Under the pieces are notes generated by a model, which saw only the letters and a program-made list of their open reading frames with translations, searched no databases and had not been told where the DNA came from. From Rotaria macrura (taxonomy: Eukaryota; Rotifera; Eurotatoria; Philodinida; Philodinidae), in contig OENT01000502.1 in the NCBI GenBank assembly GCA_900239685.1, positions 42,101 through 106,100 of the forward strand: a stretch of DNA of 64,000 nt. Reading direction: 5' to 3'. Position numbers and translations under genes: made by a program. Positions 25,851-39,700 of the stretch are shown piece after piece. Numbering within the stretch: position 1 is the first letter of the stretch; each line of letters begins with the position of its first letter.

Positions 25851-25864
25851 GGGGGGGGGGGGGN
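25849..25864. other. poly-G run with ambiguous base (assembly junction)
   Basis: Fifteen consecutive G followed by N in an AT-rich genome. This is typical of a sequencing or scaffolding artefact, so sequence on either side may not be contiguous in the organism. Confidence 0.7.
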
Positions 25865-27253
25865 TTGCTCTTTTGTTAAGACATAATTCATTTTGATAAG
25901 GTCAATCTAATCATGAATTTTTTTTCTCTTCTCAGAAATATTAATAAGACGACGGTAGTATACGTTATTCTTCTCACTACCACATAACCGATCGACCACA
26001 AAGAACGTCCATGTAAATAGGAAAGAGAGATCGTTCTATGCTAAAACACAGAAAAAGAATAATGATTAGTTCAAATGTGTTCGAATGCTTAATTCAATTT
26101 GTCGATCAGAGAATTTTGAGAAATAAATTTCTTGTCTTTTTTCTACGAATGCGTTCGAAATTTTGAAGCTCTTTTTCAGTTTTAGGTCTATATGTAGACA
26201 GAAAATGAGTTAAATAAATATGTTGAAACAATCGAGGATGAATCTATTCAAATTTGAAAGCTATTTTTTTCAACAATTATTAAAATAATTTTTATATCTT
26301 TTATTTTCGTAATATTGTCTTGTTCCTGTGTTCTCCTCATTAAAAATATGGTACAACTGAAAGCTGACATGGATCGGCACTTCTTTTTTTTATCGTGCAC
26401 GTAGTGTGTGCTTCTTCATTCGTTGTTGTATTTCATTTATTCAATGGAAAATTAGTCGTCATGTTCAGGTGCTAGGATTACTGCTTGATAAAGTATTTAT
26501 TCTAATTTTATATGCCAAGAATGTTAGGAGAGAATCAACTACATTCGCAAGAAATATGTTAACAATGAATGATATTCGTATAAAAGAATGATTTTTTTCC
26601 TTTGTAAATAAAAGTAGTACTATGAATCATGTAGGAAAAAAGTTTAACTACTCTTGGTTCATTTGAAATACTACTGTTTGTTGGACGTCTCATATAGATG
26701 ACTCCTAAATCGTTTTTTACAAGTTGCGATCGGCTGATAAGGACAATTTTTTTTTGTGCAATATAATTTTAAGTAACATCTACTCGCTATGTATACCGTT
26801 CAAGTGGAAACATAATAGACATTAAACATTTGCAAATCATATGGAAATCTGTTCGATTAGTATTATTAAAATACAACGACGATCATCATCAAACTGTGTT
26901 GACTCAGTATTCCATTCAGTTTCTTAGATCAAAAGAAAAATTTATCGACGATTTTCTTTTCCTTCTTTTTTTCTATTTGAATAGTTGCTTTTTTTTTTTT
27001 GGTTATTCAAATGCATGTTGTTATTTTTAGTTATTGCATGTTTTGTTACTCAATTAACTATATGAAGTCTTATTGATGCAAAGAAAAGAAAAAAAAAGTC
27101 GATGATCGATAAATCCGAGTAGTAGAAATACAAAAAAAAATGAATAGACTAATTGTCATAGTCTTTATATAAGCAAATAATAATTCTGAAAATTTAGATC
27201 GTTCATTATTCTTCTATTTTTCTTGTTTGTTTTCAGTTAAAAATTCATCATTG

Positions 27254-27460
27254 ATGGCTGAACAAATTGTTTACAATAATTCAGAAATCAACTTGATGAA
27301 TTCTAATAGATCAACAATGGATATTGATGATGATATGAACATGTCAACAAATAGTTCAACAAAAATTTTCAATTTATGTAGTGATATGGCAGAAAGAATC
27401 AAAGAACAAGCAGTTAATATCATTGGACATACTATCACTGATACAAATGCAAACGTATGA
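27254..27460 (+). CDS. small hypothetical protein (68 aa) or terminal exon
   Basis: A strong acceptor (TTTGTTTTCAG ending at 27236) is followed 17 bp later by an ATG and 68 codons to TGA. AATAAA at 27555-27560 supplies a 3' end. The peptide starts MAEQIVYNNSEINLM, has an acidic Met/Asp patch and ends with a helix-like segment (DMAERIKEQAVNIIGHTI). I do not recognise it. Two readings are possible: an intronless small gene whose message is trans-spliced at the acceptor, or the last exon (from 27237, entering in phase 1) of a gene whose earlier exons I could not find. Composition resembles other coding exons in the window. Confidence 0.4.
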   Translation: MAEQIVYNNSEINLMNSNRSTMDIDDDMNMSTNSSTKIFNLCSDMAERIKEQAVNIIGHTITDTNANV

Positions 27461-30400
27461 ATAAATCTTGATGAACATGATCCACTACTTGTAAACGTTC
27501 GATCCTAAAACATGATCCTATGAATGATCGAATTAGAATTTATTTCCATCGAACAATAAATATATTTGTGTGTTTGATTATCTTATCTATCTTTCGATTC
27601 AATAAATATTCAACAAGTTTGAGTATAGAATGATCTATAAAGTTATCTGTTCATTTTTGTCCACTAAAATATATTGACAAGGTCAAGAGAAAGAAACTAG
27701 ATAAGACTTTCAACATTGACAAAAGACCTTCTATCATAGAATGATTTTGAAGAGTAATCAACAACATCAGATAATAATTGAATAAATATTGCGATCTCTA
27801 CAACATTGCCACTGTTGTTTAATTCTAGGTGATTTATTTGACTCGTAAGTTTACACTGTCGATGTCTCGTTTAGTTCATTAGAATAACTTCTGAAGTATT
27901 AGCATGCGAAGCAATCGTATATCTTAGTCCTTGACTATATTATCACTATCAAACAGCTACATTGTTGGATTTCTTTTCGGTGATGACTGAATGATTTTTA
28001 GACTGTTATCAGAAATTGTTGAATCATGCATGAAATCAAACAGTAGCATAGGCTTTGTTAAAGGTCGAAATTAGCAATTGTCAATCTCGTACATGCATAT
28101 AGCAGACTATTATTCGTCAGTAAAGATTATCGGATGACTTTTGCACTATTTGATTTTTTTTATAAATCTTATGTGTAACATAAACACACACATATTACGA
28201 TTCAGTGGTTATATGCAAATAAATGAATAAGAATAGATATGTAAATATCACTAATGGATGACAATGATACATTTTTCTTTTGAATATTGAATTTCTTATA
28301 AACATATGGGATGCTTCATAATGACTATAACAACATTTTAATGCATATATTTGTTGGTCACATTAATTCAGTAATTCCATTTATTTAAGTGCACAAATAT
28401 CACAAATACAAAATCGACGAAAGATATCGACAGAATCATAATCAAGTTTATCATTGATAATGAGATATTCCTAGTTAAAGTTGATGAATTTACTAATTTT
28501 TATAGTATTTCCTTTTCTCGCCTTTCTTCTATTGATCCAGTTTTCAAACTACATCATAGTAGACAAAATACGGATCATCATGCTATATTCTATTGAAAAC
28601 TGCGCAATCAATATAGTAGAAAATTTCCTATTTCGAAAGATAAAATTATTATGCATTTGCATCATCTGAGAATCGACTGTACCGAATGAAAGAAACCAAT
28701 TAAGATTTCTAAAAAGTATTTTTATTGACTGAAACCTATGATTGATTTTATAGGAAACATGTCAACAGCATTTAAATGAGTCAATCAATCACATTCTATT
28801 AGTAGAAGACTAGCTTTTCTTAAAGACAATCACATAATATACACTTGGAATATCTATGTACATCTCACGAAAACCTGCTTTTTTGACAAAGATAATTATG
28901 CATGACACGAAGTGTAATTTTCTTACGATTATCTACAAAATATCTAGAGCAAAATCTTTTCAAAATTAAAATGCTACTCATTGTTATTAAAAGAAACATG
29001 TATTCTATGACTCACTCTCTTAATGAGTTTTGTTGATGATCAATCAACAGAATGAAACTAATACAGCTGCCAATCAACTTTTAAAAACCATAAACCAATA
29101 GAACAAAAAGAATCAAGTATGTCTGACAATCCGGCAAATACCAACATACTATTTTTAGTAACACTTATGTAAGTGTGTCCTCAATCATTCAGATGCGAAC
29201 ACCTCTAGCACATGGAAGGATCGAAATACTAAGAAAAAAAAAACATCTTTTACAATATTTTATTTCAACTCAAGTAATTAAAACCAAAAACAAACTCGCA
29301 GTAATCTAATACTTCAATAGTACAATAAATATTCAAATTTAACTATCTGAAATACTGTAGGAATCTAACATTGATCGTGAAAATGCTAGATGTGAAACAT
29401 TGACAACGTAATTTTTCAATCAAAGATTCACTTTCTTTTTCGTATGTACATTCATATTTCTGAAGTCATACAATCACAAGACAAAAGAACAATAGTCAAA
29501 AAGCAATACAATAATTGATCGTCTTAGTTCTAAGATTTTGTAGACTAAGACAGAAATTGACATCGATTTGATCTAGAAAATACTACAACGATTGTACAAT
29601 AAAAGATAAATACATAAATAAAACCAAGAATATAGGAGTAGAAATAATAATATGATTAATTAAATGGAAAAAACAGTTGATGATATGCTTCAATAGGTTT
29701 TTGACAAACAGTATAATATGATTTATCAGAGAAACTGACAGTTCATTATCAATATTCTTGCGCTAATACAAGTAATTATGTATCCTTTGGTGGTTTCGTT
29801 ATCTCAAAACTAAATCTCACTACTTGTTCGATAGCTCTAGTTTATTAATGGAATTTCTCACCTGTTACAATCAATGCGTAAAGGCACGGAAGAGTTATAC
29901 AAGTGTCGAATAACTTGAAAAGTTGATATTGTACCTTCTTGACGTCGTTGAACTCATTTTTCACATCAAACATGCATTGACATACTGTTTCATTATTTTT
30001 TTAACAATCTTCTTTATCAATCATACTAAGTGCTGGCATTGACAGATTAATTCAATCGTAAAAATTTACTTCTCATATGTTCGATTGTTATACTTCGGAA
30101 AGAAAGAGTATTGTAACAGTAAAACGAAATATTTCTCCCGACAATGAAATGAAACTTCAACCATTAATCACTTGGACAATAATCAGTGTACTATTAGTTT
30201 CTTCAAATACCTCATGACACTAGAAGTATGTTTTAATAGTGTGATGTGTCATCAGTGAAGAATATACCAGCAGTTGTTTTATTATTGTTTAGTAGATCAT
30301 TAAAAACAGATTAGATACAGAGGATATAGTTCGGATATGAATTCACAAATTGACATACAGATAACACAACGTTTTACGTTGAATCATTAAACTTATTTTT

Positions 30401-30909
30401 ATTGATATATTATTGTTTTCACCTTTTTTTTTCGTACTGTATTATGTTAATAACAGCTCTGGTATTCTCTCAATAAAATTTATCGTCAGCGGTTTTTTAC
30501 TCTAGTCAACATTAGGATGGTATCAAAAATAACAGCGACACTATCGATATTGACTATAGTCGTTCAGTCAAAATTTAATCAAATAAATACCATTTGGTAT
30601 AATTTTTTAATTAAGTGATTTTTGTTTTGACAGAACATTTTTCTATTGCAAATATATATTCAAGAACATCAGCTATCATTAAACTAGAGGAAATTAACTT
30701 TAAGAAAAATTTGTATAATTTATAATTGATGTTTCTTCCAGTTAGTTAAATCTTATTCGAAAGCAAGTTCAGTGATATAAAACATTTTTATTGAAAATAT
30801 TATTAAACAATATCCTGTTTATGACATTTTACATTAATATCTTAATTCATAATATGATACAAAGGTTGGTTCGAAGACTATAATTGTTCTGTTAAAATAT
30901 GAAACTGAC
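27461..30909. other. 3.4 kb gene-less AT-rich stretch
   Basis: No exon, RNA gene or clear repeat is supported. Open frames are short and lack splice context. Confidence 0.45.
27555..27560 (+). terminator. poly(A) signal
   Basis: AATAAA about 95 bp after the stop of the small protein at 27254-27460. Confidence 0.4.
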
Positions 30910-31762
30910 GGATGTCACAGGAATAATGAGTCTTTCAGTATTTTGATAATATCTCGGTCAATTCTCAAACGTTTAAACTGAATTTTTTTACGAAATGATT
31001 CCTCATGGAATTCTCTGTACAGCTTTATCATTTTTTTAAATGCATAACGGTGTCATGAAAAATTCTGGACTAAACAGTGCGAGACAGTAAATTGAAGAAT
31101 TTTATAAGATCTGATGTCAGTTTTTACCATCTTACTTGTGGAACATGCGAGGTACTAAGAAACATAATAAACCAACATGAAGATCTTGAAAAACACTTTC
31201 AAGATGACTGCTATAGGGTGTCCGTTTTCCATATATTTCGAATATATGGTAGAACTTTGGCTCCATTTTACCAAACTCCTGTGTCGTTGTCATAAACTGC
31301 CTTATTTTGAATAAATATTTTTGTTGTTTTCAAGACATATCATTTGCCTACTCGATCTACGCAATGTTCTAATATTCATATAATTATTTGTATAAAATAT
31401 GGAGTAAGAACATCAATTTTGATGATTTCATGACGTTGCGTAAAATATGGCATCACTTTAGTAGTTTAAAAGACTTTCATGAAAGATGATGATAACAAAC
31501 ATACTTGAGACTATTGAAAAACAAACATGAGAACAACTAGGCAACTGGCATGTCGGCTCGGCAAGATAGTTGATCCTTTGAAAAATTATGATTACAAAAT
31601 TCGTCAATGTGGTGTCTCACACACCGTTATGGATTTGAAAAAATGACACAGCTTTGTAGAGAATTGTATGAAGAATCATTTCGAAAAAAATTCAGTTTAA
31701 ACGTTTGACATTTGATCGAGATATTATCAAACTACTCAGAGACTCATTATTCTTGGAACACC
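30910..31762. mobile_element. 853-bp element with about 145-bp terminal inverted repeats
   Basis: The left arm (30910-31054) and the reverse complement of the right arm (about 31618-31762) align along their whole length at roughly 80%. They share GAATAATGAGTCT, TTTGATAATATCTCG, GTTTAAACTGAATTTTTTT, CGAAATGATTC and CATAACGGTGT. Outer ends are GG(A/T)GTNNCA-like. The 560-bp interior holds a 72-codon frame (31077-31295) with no transposase motif, so it looks non-autonomous. The superfamily is not assigned because no clear target-site duplication is visible. Confidence 0.75.
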
Positions 31763-32010
31763 CCCCGTTACTTCTAGTTAATTAGTAGTAGAGCATATTT
31801 TATGAAGAATCGTCAATCGATGGTATACCACCGGTGTTTTCTGGTTTAAATAATATGTGTGCGTCAATTCGTTACCTCTGTCTAGACTATGATCAGACAT
31901 AGGTCAAAAATCTTAAATATGTTCAATAATCATTCAATTGTAGCTTAAGATGGATGCACAATTACACTACGAACAATTATTAAGTATTGATAATCTGTTT
32001 TTGTAAGTTT
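31763..32010. other. spacer between foldback element and B-box gene
   Basis: AT-rich 3' flank of the minus-strand B-box gene. No feature seen. Confidence 0.4.
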
Positions 32011-33087
32011 CTAATGAATAATTCCAATGCGATCATTTTCAGAATCCAATCTGATGAGTATTTTCCATGGAAATGGGCACTGCTCCAAATCGATAGAGAT
32101 ATCAACTACCATTCCCAAACGATGATGTAAAAGTTGAATCTGTCGTTCATCACAATTCAATGTCAACGTTAATTCATCATCTGTATGAATAGTTTTATTT
32201 AGCATACTATTCTTCGCGTTACCATTAGCAATGGGGTAGTATAATTCCCACCAACCATATGCAGAGTTTACCTCTGATACTCTGGATTTCAACTGTTGTG
32301 ATGCAGTGATAATACCGATAAAGCAATACGTACTGACTTTATTTTCAATTCGAAAACGAATATGATGAACTTGAGAAGAGTAACGACCAATACCACTGAT
32401 ATACGACCCGTCCCAATGATTTTCTGAACACAGTCCAGTCAAACCATCTGTGGACAATGTAATACTTCCGAAAATCTCATTGAATTTTTCATAAAACGGT
32501 TGAATAACTTGTTCATTATTGCTAGTATTACTTTCAATCAACATTTTTTCATTAGAAGATAATAGCGACACACGTTGTGGAGAATTGACTTTGATCCATC
32601 GGATAGTCGATGCCATTTTGCTATCATATTCGAGGTCAATAATTGTCGGTTTTTCAATGAGTTGACGAAGTTCTTTTAATTTGTTTGTCCAATTACTAAT
32701 GTCCAATTCTGTATAATCATCTGATTCTTCACAAGTTCGTAGTTCTTGAGCCAATCTATCAAGATTTCTCTCGAATTCATTTTTCGTCTCAACATACAAA
32801 CTCTGAAGATCAACTCGAGCTTTCACAGCATATGCTTGAATAGTTTCGATAGATTCTTTTTCCCACTGATTAATACGTTCTAATGCTGTATTCATATTCT
32901 CATCACAGTTCAAATCTCGTCTCAGAAGATTATGCTCTTGACCTATGATACTGATTTGTTCAGAGAGATCTTGCCGATGTTCCACAAAGTGTTTGGTACA
33001 GAATGTTTGTTGACAACCATGGCACATGGCACAGCCTCCACCTTTGCTACATTTGCAACAAGTTAGCTTCGCTATCATTGATGTCAT
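32011..33087 (-). CDS. B-box-like zinc-finger / coiled-coil protein
   Basis: Intronless gene of 358 residues. The N-terminus (about 9-40) has a B-box-like cysteine/histidine cluster, CCKCSKGGGCAMCHGCQQTF followed by C-x2-H-x3-H (CTKHFVEH). A helical, charged coiled-coil region with heptad-like spacing spans about 60-150. The C-terminal half (about 200-358) is beta-rich with GSYISGIGRYSSQVHHIRF and AYGWWELYYP, resembling a SPRY-like or ligand-sensing fold without an exact match. The order resembles TRIM proteins lacking a RING. Similar B-box/coiled-coil proteins are common in bdelloid gene sets. There is no RING, so ubiquitin-ligase activity should not be assumed. Start chosen at the first ATG, nine codons before the first zinc ligand. 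Confidence 0.78.
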   Translation of the reverse strand: MTSMIAKLTCCKCSKGGGCAMCHGCQQTFCTKHFVEHRQDLSEQISIIGQEHNLLRRDLNCDENMNTALERINQWEKESIETIQAYAVKARVDLQSLYVETKNEFERNLDRLAQELRTCEESDDYTELDISNWTNKLKELRQLIEKPTIIDLEYDSKMASTIRWIKVNSPQRVSLLSSNEKMLIESNTSNNEQVIQPFYEKFNEIFGSITLSTDGLTGLCSENHWDGSYISGIGRYSSQVHHIRFRIENKVSTYCFIGIITASQQLKSRVSEVNSAYGWWELYYPIANGNAKNSMLNKTIHTDDELTLTLNCDERQIQLLHHRLGMVVDISIDLEQCPFPWKILIRLDSENDRIGIIH

Positions 33088-33778
33088 AATTCTAATATCA
33101 CTGTTGTAAACTATCCGTCTACTTTATTGCTTTTGTTCTATTCGTTGATGGTGTAAAGTATTGTTTAACTTTATTTTTTAGAAATGAGAAGATAATACTT
33201 TGATTCTAAAACGAAACAATCAATAATTGTATTGACAGAACGAAACTAAACTATGTGTACTTGTCCTCATTACAATTTTTCAGGCTGACATAAATGAATC
33301 AAGAATTGACTCATATTCATAAACGTACGGCTACTTACGTTTTCTTTATTTTTTTATCATCCGTCGGATCATTTTTTTAACGCACGCTCTCTAGCGTTTA
33401 AGTGATATGTATGTGTCAACATCAATTTTGAGGTTCAGATCAAATATTCTATTGGTTACCAATGAACCATTGAGAAAAATCAGCTGTCGAACAAAGAACA
33501 AAGATGGTGGATTGGTAAGGTTCATTCAATCACTGTTCCCTAAAGAGGAATCAAGTTTTTGTGCAAAGTTTTGTCTCATGAGTATATTCAATTCTTTAGT
33601 TTAGTAACTTAATGAAATTATTTTTTCTTTTCTCTTTTTGATTGACATTCGGTGAATCGTTTTTGCTCAACAACCTCTCCTGTGTTTTTTTCTTCTTCTT
33701 CTTTTTCTACCTCTTTCTTTTTACTCATTCAATGAATTCATCTGCCAAAAAGAATGTGTGATATATCTCAAGTTATTC
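33088..33778. other. divergent promoter region (B-box gene / caskin)
   Basis: About 690 bp between minus-strand B-box and plus-strand caskin starts. A pyrimidine-rich run at about 33680-33720 (TTTTTTTCTTCTTCTTC) could precede a 5'-UTR splice acceptor for caskin. No coding frame is supported. Confidence 0.4.
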
Positions 33779-36700
33779 ATGGATAAATCAATCAAGAGTA
33801 TGAAACGTGAAAATGAATTATTGGATGCTATTAAATCATCTCATGCATCTTCAGTTCAACGAATTTTATTGAAATGTCGCTCAGGAAAAACTAGTAAGTT
33901 GCAAGCGTAGAATTGTGTCGTTTTTTTTTACCATTCTTTAACATTGATCAAATTCTCTAGATTTAGTATCACCAAAAAAGATCAATCTCAATTTTCAAGA
34001 TGACAATGGGTAAGTCAACTCAAAATTTTGGCGTGAAACTTATCACAAAAGCCGATTCTTTAATAATCAGGTGTAAATGTTTTGTTGTTGTTGATGATGA
34101 TGGAGAAAACATCAGATAATCATCAGGATCGTTCCGATCGCTTGCTTTTCCTTTATACGCTTCACCACTATTAGTAACATATGTTTCTTTTTATCAAGGA
34201 ATGAATGCTATTTCATGTGTTTCATATTAATGAAGTTCTATTTTTGTTTTTATTTTGGAAAAATTCTAAACAATAATCATTTCCATATCACGTCAAGGTC
34301 ACGATTTTTCATGCAAACAAACAATTCATGGATGAACATTCATTTTCTAGGATGACTATCAGAATCGTATCTAAAGATTAAATTACTCTATAGTTTTGTG
34401 TGTGCTTGTGTTTTTTTTTCTTACACTAATGGGAAAAGACGAGAAGAATATTACTAACCACATGAACAAAAAGGTCGTCGTTTAGGGCATGTAAATACAT
34501 CACCACCGCTGTTGCCGTCGTCTGGAAATATTACTAATCAGTGTTTCATTCAATCTCGGGATGATGTTCCTCCTACATGTTCTGATTCTAATATTTGTAG
34601 TTGCAATAACAGTTGCTCGCATCTAAATAAACTATTGTACCTATTCTTTTTCAGTCGCGGAATAGGAAGTTTGAAAGGAAAGAAATCCATTTTAATTTAC
34701 ACATTGATTATGTTGTATCCTTGTTTCTGTTCGCACTCTCTTATCATCACTTGAATAATTAGCTCTTTTGAACATTTATTTTCTCGCAATGACCTTGCTA
34801 GGATAAATCTATCATCGTAGAAATAGAAGATAGAGATAAGGTCACAAAGCTTTGTCTTTATCATGTCGTGTGTATATGGAAATTCTTTGTATGAATGCTA
34901 ATTTTTATTGATGATTATTTTCGACATTGATCATCATCATCTGCTCATGCGTTTCTTTTCTTTTTGTTTTAATGTGTATGTGTTAAAATAAAGATAAGAA
35001 TATTGAAATGAAAAGTCAGCATGAATCTTTTTATAATGGATCAAGATGAATTAAATGTCTATGAATCATGCAATAAAGAAGAAAAGCGTCAGATCAAAAA
35101 AGAAAAGAAATGAACATGCGTGACTTCCGGATGTTGATTTTCTTTCTTTTTTCACAGTTTTAACGACTATCTCTTTATCGGTTCTTGTTTGCCTTGAATG
35201 AGCTATTGTGTGATTCCCGAATGTGAGAGTCGAATTGTCAAAAGGAAACGGAAGAGAAAAAGGTCAAGTAGCGACAAACGATGATGATGATGATCATCAT
35301 CATCATTATGTTGTCTCACGAGATATTTGTGCTAGATCATAAAAATGCTCACGTTATTCTTTTTCTTGGCTTGCAACCATCTTGATATTTCTTCTTCCTT
35401 CTCGATAAATATATACATATTAGAGATTGACCCAATTCATCATTTCCTTCATCATTCTATTTCTCCTATCAACATCTTTTCTCTTTTTTTTTCTTGTTTC
35501 TCTACACGCAATCTACGCTGTTGTACCATGTAGTGTCAAAAGTTTACGTAATCTTGAGTGCATCTACGCGAGCACATCATCGGCATAGACACAAAAGGAG
35601 AGGATAACCGTGTAATTGCATCCCAATTTCTTTTCTATATCTGACCATCAAGACGAACAAGAAGAAGAAAAATAGAATCTCGACACGGTAAAGTGTCTAC
35701 GATACTCTATGGACCATTTTGTTTTTATTATGGTCAATCGATATAATTACAATTTGAAGGGTTTCTTATCTATTCATGTTCTATTCTAGAATGAGCCCAA
35801 TTCATGAAGCAGCCGTCGGCGGTAATGTTGAAATTCTCAAATTGCTCATAGACAATGGTGCAAATGTAAACTTAAAAGATAATAAAGGTCTTCGTCCATT
35901 ACATTATGCTGCATGGCAAGGTCGTAGTGAACCCGTTTTTATACTTTTACGTCGTGGTGCTAATGTAAATGAACAGTCAATAAATGGTGATACACCATTA
36001 CATTTAGCATGTCAATATGGTCACAATGATATAGTCCAATTACTTTTATTTCATCAGGCTGACCCAACGATAGTAAATCGTCGTTTATTAACATCACTTG
36101 ATTTAGCATGTGAAAATGGACGTTTCGATGTTGTTAATTCACTTGTACAAAATTCTCTATGTCAACGAATGATAATAAATAGCAATGAACAAATATGTTC
36201 ATTACATTTAGCAGCTAAAAATGGACATACAGATATTGTTCGTTTGTTGTTATTGAATGGAATGGATATAAATCGTGTAACAATTAATGATGGTACAGCA
36301 TTACATGTTGCCTGTAGAAATGGACGTTATGAAACAGCAAAATTATTGTTAGAATGTGGCATTGATATTCATCTTTGTAATTCCTATGAACAAACAGCCG
36401 ATGAAGTTGTTATTAAACAAAAAACTGGCAATGATATAAAACGATTAATCAAAGGTGCGAATAAGAAACGAAAAAAAAAATGAACGAGGATCTCAATGAC
36501 GAAAATGTTTCATTATTATATTTTCTAGAATTTTCCGATGCAGTATTGGTTCGTGCAATTCGATCGTATACAGATAATCATGTTGGAGCATTGAATTTTG
36601 CCGAAAGTGACTGTATTACAGTAAGACTAGTTGTTCTACTATTTATTGCCATTATTATTATTGAATCTGACATTTTATTTATTGTATATCTAAAGGTTGT

Positions 36701-39700
36701 GGAACGAAATCCAACAGGTCAATGGCGTGGTTTTATTCTTCAAGAAGATTTAACTACGCGCATGGGTTATTTTCCCAGTACACATGTTCAATTGAATAAT
36801 TCGAGTGAGATTCATTGTGCATATATGTGAAGATATTGTCTCGAGAAAAAGAAAACATCATAAAGAAAAAGATAAATTAAATAACGCTCGTTCGCTTTAA
36901 AATAAAAGCGGTGTCCATCAGATAAAATCTATGGTAAACTATGAGTTTTTCAAAACAGAGCATGTCATCAAAAATACTTGACGTACCTTGTATTCAAATC
37001 TTTGAATGAACAAAATGTCCAGTTAGAATCAAGGGATCAAACGAGAAATAAATATGTCATGGTTAAATATTTCAGAAGTAATGCATGACTTGATGCAATC
37101 TAAACATGTGTTTAAGTAATAGATATTAGCTGTAAAAACGATAGGTGTTTGCTCGAAGATGATTGATACTTATCTAGAAATTACTATTTACTGGTTCACC
37201 GTTTTTGACTTGACACTATACGTATTAAAGCACTGTATTGTTCTAGTACACTTGTATTACAATGAATGGTGTAATTTTTCAAAATAAAATGGATAGTTGA
37301 TGTTTGACTTGATTATAGAGTTTGATGTTCTTTCTGACTTTTCTATTAAATAACCGTTAACCTTAACATATACTTTAACATAATAAATATTCTTAACGAT
37401 ATACAATGTGGAAAAATTAATCTTTATTTAATTTATCTTTTTCTATGACATTTTTTTTTTCTTTCGTTTTTGATTTTGTTCTTGTTGCATGTATGCATGT
37501 CTGTGTATTTATTGTCAAGGTTTGTCTACTTTTCGAAAAACTCATCTTTCGCCTGTCAACATCAATAACAATATTCGTTTGTTGACAGCTTCAACATCAA
37601 TCACCAGTAACAATGTTGTATTGAGACAACATCGTCCTAGTTGTGTGTTTTCATAAAATCATATATTCCTATCTATCATATGATTAAATATGAATCAATC
37701 TCATTTTCATATTCTAGTAATGAACGGTAAAGAAATGCGTCATACGACAACGGATGAAATTCATCGTACACAACAATATAATGGAGATTTATCTCCTGTT
37801 GATAGTGATTCTTTATCACGTGTATCACAAGCTGATTCGGGTTTAATAACAACATCAAGTTGGAGTTCACGTTCAAGACGTGATAGTCCAACTAGTAATA
37901 GTTATCGTCATAGTGCAGCAAGTAGTATTGATAGTGGACGAAGTTCAACAGCTCTCTATGATAGTCCAAAAGTAATACGAATACAAGATTGATATTTGTG
38001 TTTTTTCTAAATTTATTCATATTTTTTTTTGCTTTCTACGCTTGACTTTAGACTCTTGCTTTATCAAGTTTTATGGGTGTAACAACAACAATAAGTCCAT
38101 TATCATCAACAAATAATTCAACTATCGGTGATGCACGTTCAATATGTAGCAGTGAATCAAAGTCATCTGATCAAGATAAAACAAGTTATCGCAGTTCAAA
38201 TAGTAGTTTAGACCGCTTAGATGAATCAAATACGTTAAATATCAGTACAAATATCAATACATTATTACGTAATGGTGTCCCTGAAAATGAAATTGTCTTA
38301 TCGTGGTTACGTGAATTTTCATATGAAGATTATGCTGATAATTTCTTATCGAATGGTTATGATATACAAACTGTCATTCGAATGACACCTGAAGTAATTC
38401 TATTGAAATAGAAGAAAAAACAATAACATCAATTCTTAATTATAATTATTTTTTCGTCATAGGATTTAACAGCTATTGGCATAACGCATCCATCCCATCG
38501 ACGAAAAATCAAATATGAAATAGCTCGTTTACATTTACCAGATGGTTTACCTGATACAAAATCAGAGACACTTCAAGATTGGTTAACATCGATTCGTTTA
38601 AATCAATATTTATCTTTATTAAACGAACAAAATTATAGACAACTATCAGATATTATGGATATCGCTTGGGAAGATCTGGAAGATATTGGTATTACACGTT
38701 TAGGTAACTAGAATAAAAATAAGTATTTGAATAACGATAGGTATTCAATATTCATTTCTATGGAATATAAGATTTTTTTTCTTTCTTAAAATCATAGATG
38801 ACTCAATCCTTTCGTTCTGTTTACAAGTTTATCTCTAGAGTCAAACTTGATACCTTCTTTGACAAGTCGAGTATCTTTAGTAAATATGCTTTCATCCATC
38901 TCTTTCGAGCCAACAAATCTATTTGTAAAACATTTTGACATATTAAGAGACTCTTCAAAATTATAAATCAATGATATAGTTTTTTTTTCAAGAAAAAATC
39001 ATTTCAAATAAGATTTTTACTTATATGAAATATACACTGATCAATCAATCAACAAGCAATAGTAAACGAGTGAGATCTGTTAATGAAAGATCAAAACAAA
39101 AAACTGTTTATAAAACATTTTTTGCAGAATCATCATAGTAGTCGAGTATTTCAATGTTAATCAATACATAATTTATTGTGACTTAGACACGGAGACTACC
39201 TCGGATATAAGAGGAAAAAATCCAAACGATTTCTTATGATTGTAATGTTATTTTAGACATTAGAAAATATTCTAGATTAAGTAGAAATAATACAGTCGTA
39301 AATAAATCTTAGAATACTAATGACTTAAGTAATTAAATAATTGTCGTTGATATTTCTGCTGTTAGTTTAAGCTCATGAGTGAGCTAATTTTCGAGACGTT
39401 TGCTCTTTTTGTTCTCTGACAATGATTTAGTGTATAAATGTATTTAAATAAATATGAAATTATTTAAAATGCAAAATAGCAAGACATGACTTTGTCTGTT
39501 AACGATGAAACGATACTTCTCTGGTATCTATAGATCTATACGAAGGAGAACTAAGTGCTGACATTTTCTGTTATTGAGAATTATCTAATAAGTGCAGAGC
39601 TGTTTGAAGGATATTTCTCTTGCTTGATTTTGCCTACGAACATGCGGTGATAAAACGAAACTCCATACGAATCGAAGGAGGAAACGAATTCCATATCTTC

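Larger units (their letters stand above)
25566..27236. other. spacer with assembly artefact
   Basis: Holds the truncated open frame at 25623 and a poly-G run ending in an N (25849-25864). Beyond it, AT-rich sequence to 27236 shows no exon I can support. Confidence 0.5.

Noticed and set aside
35281..35308. ATG/CAT repeat palindrome in caskin intron 2
   Set aside because: Simple trinucleotide repeat that is self-complementary by composition; no sign of a mobile element.
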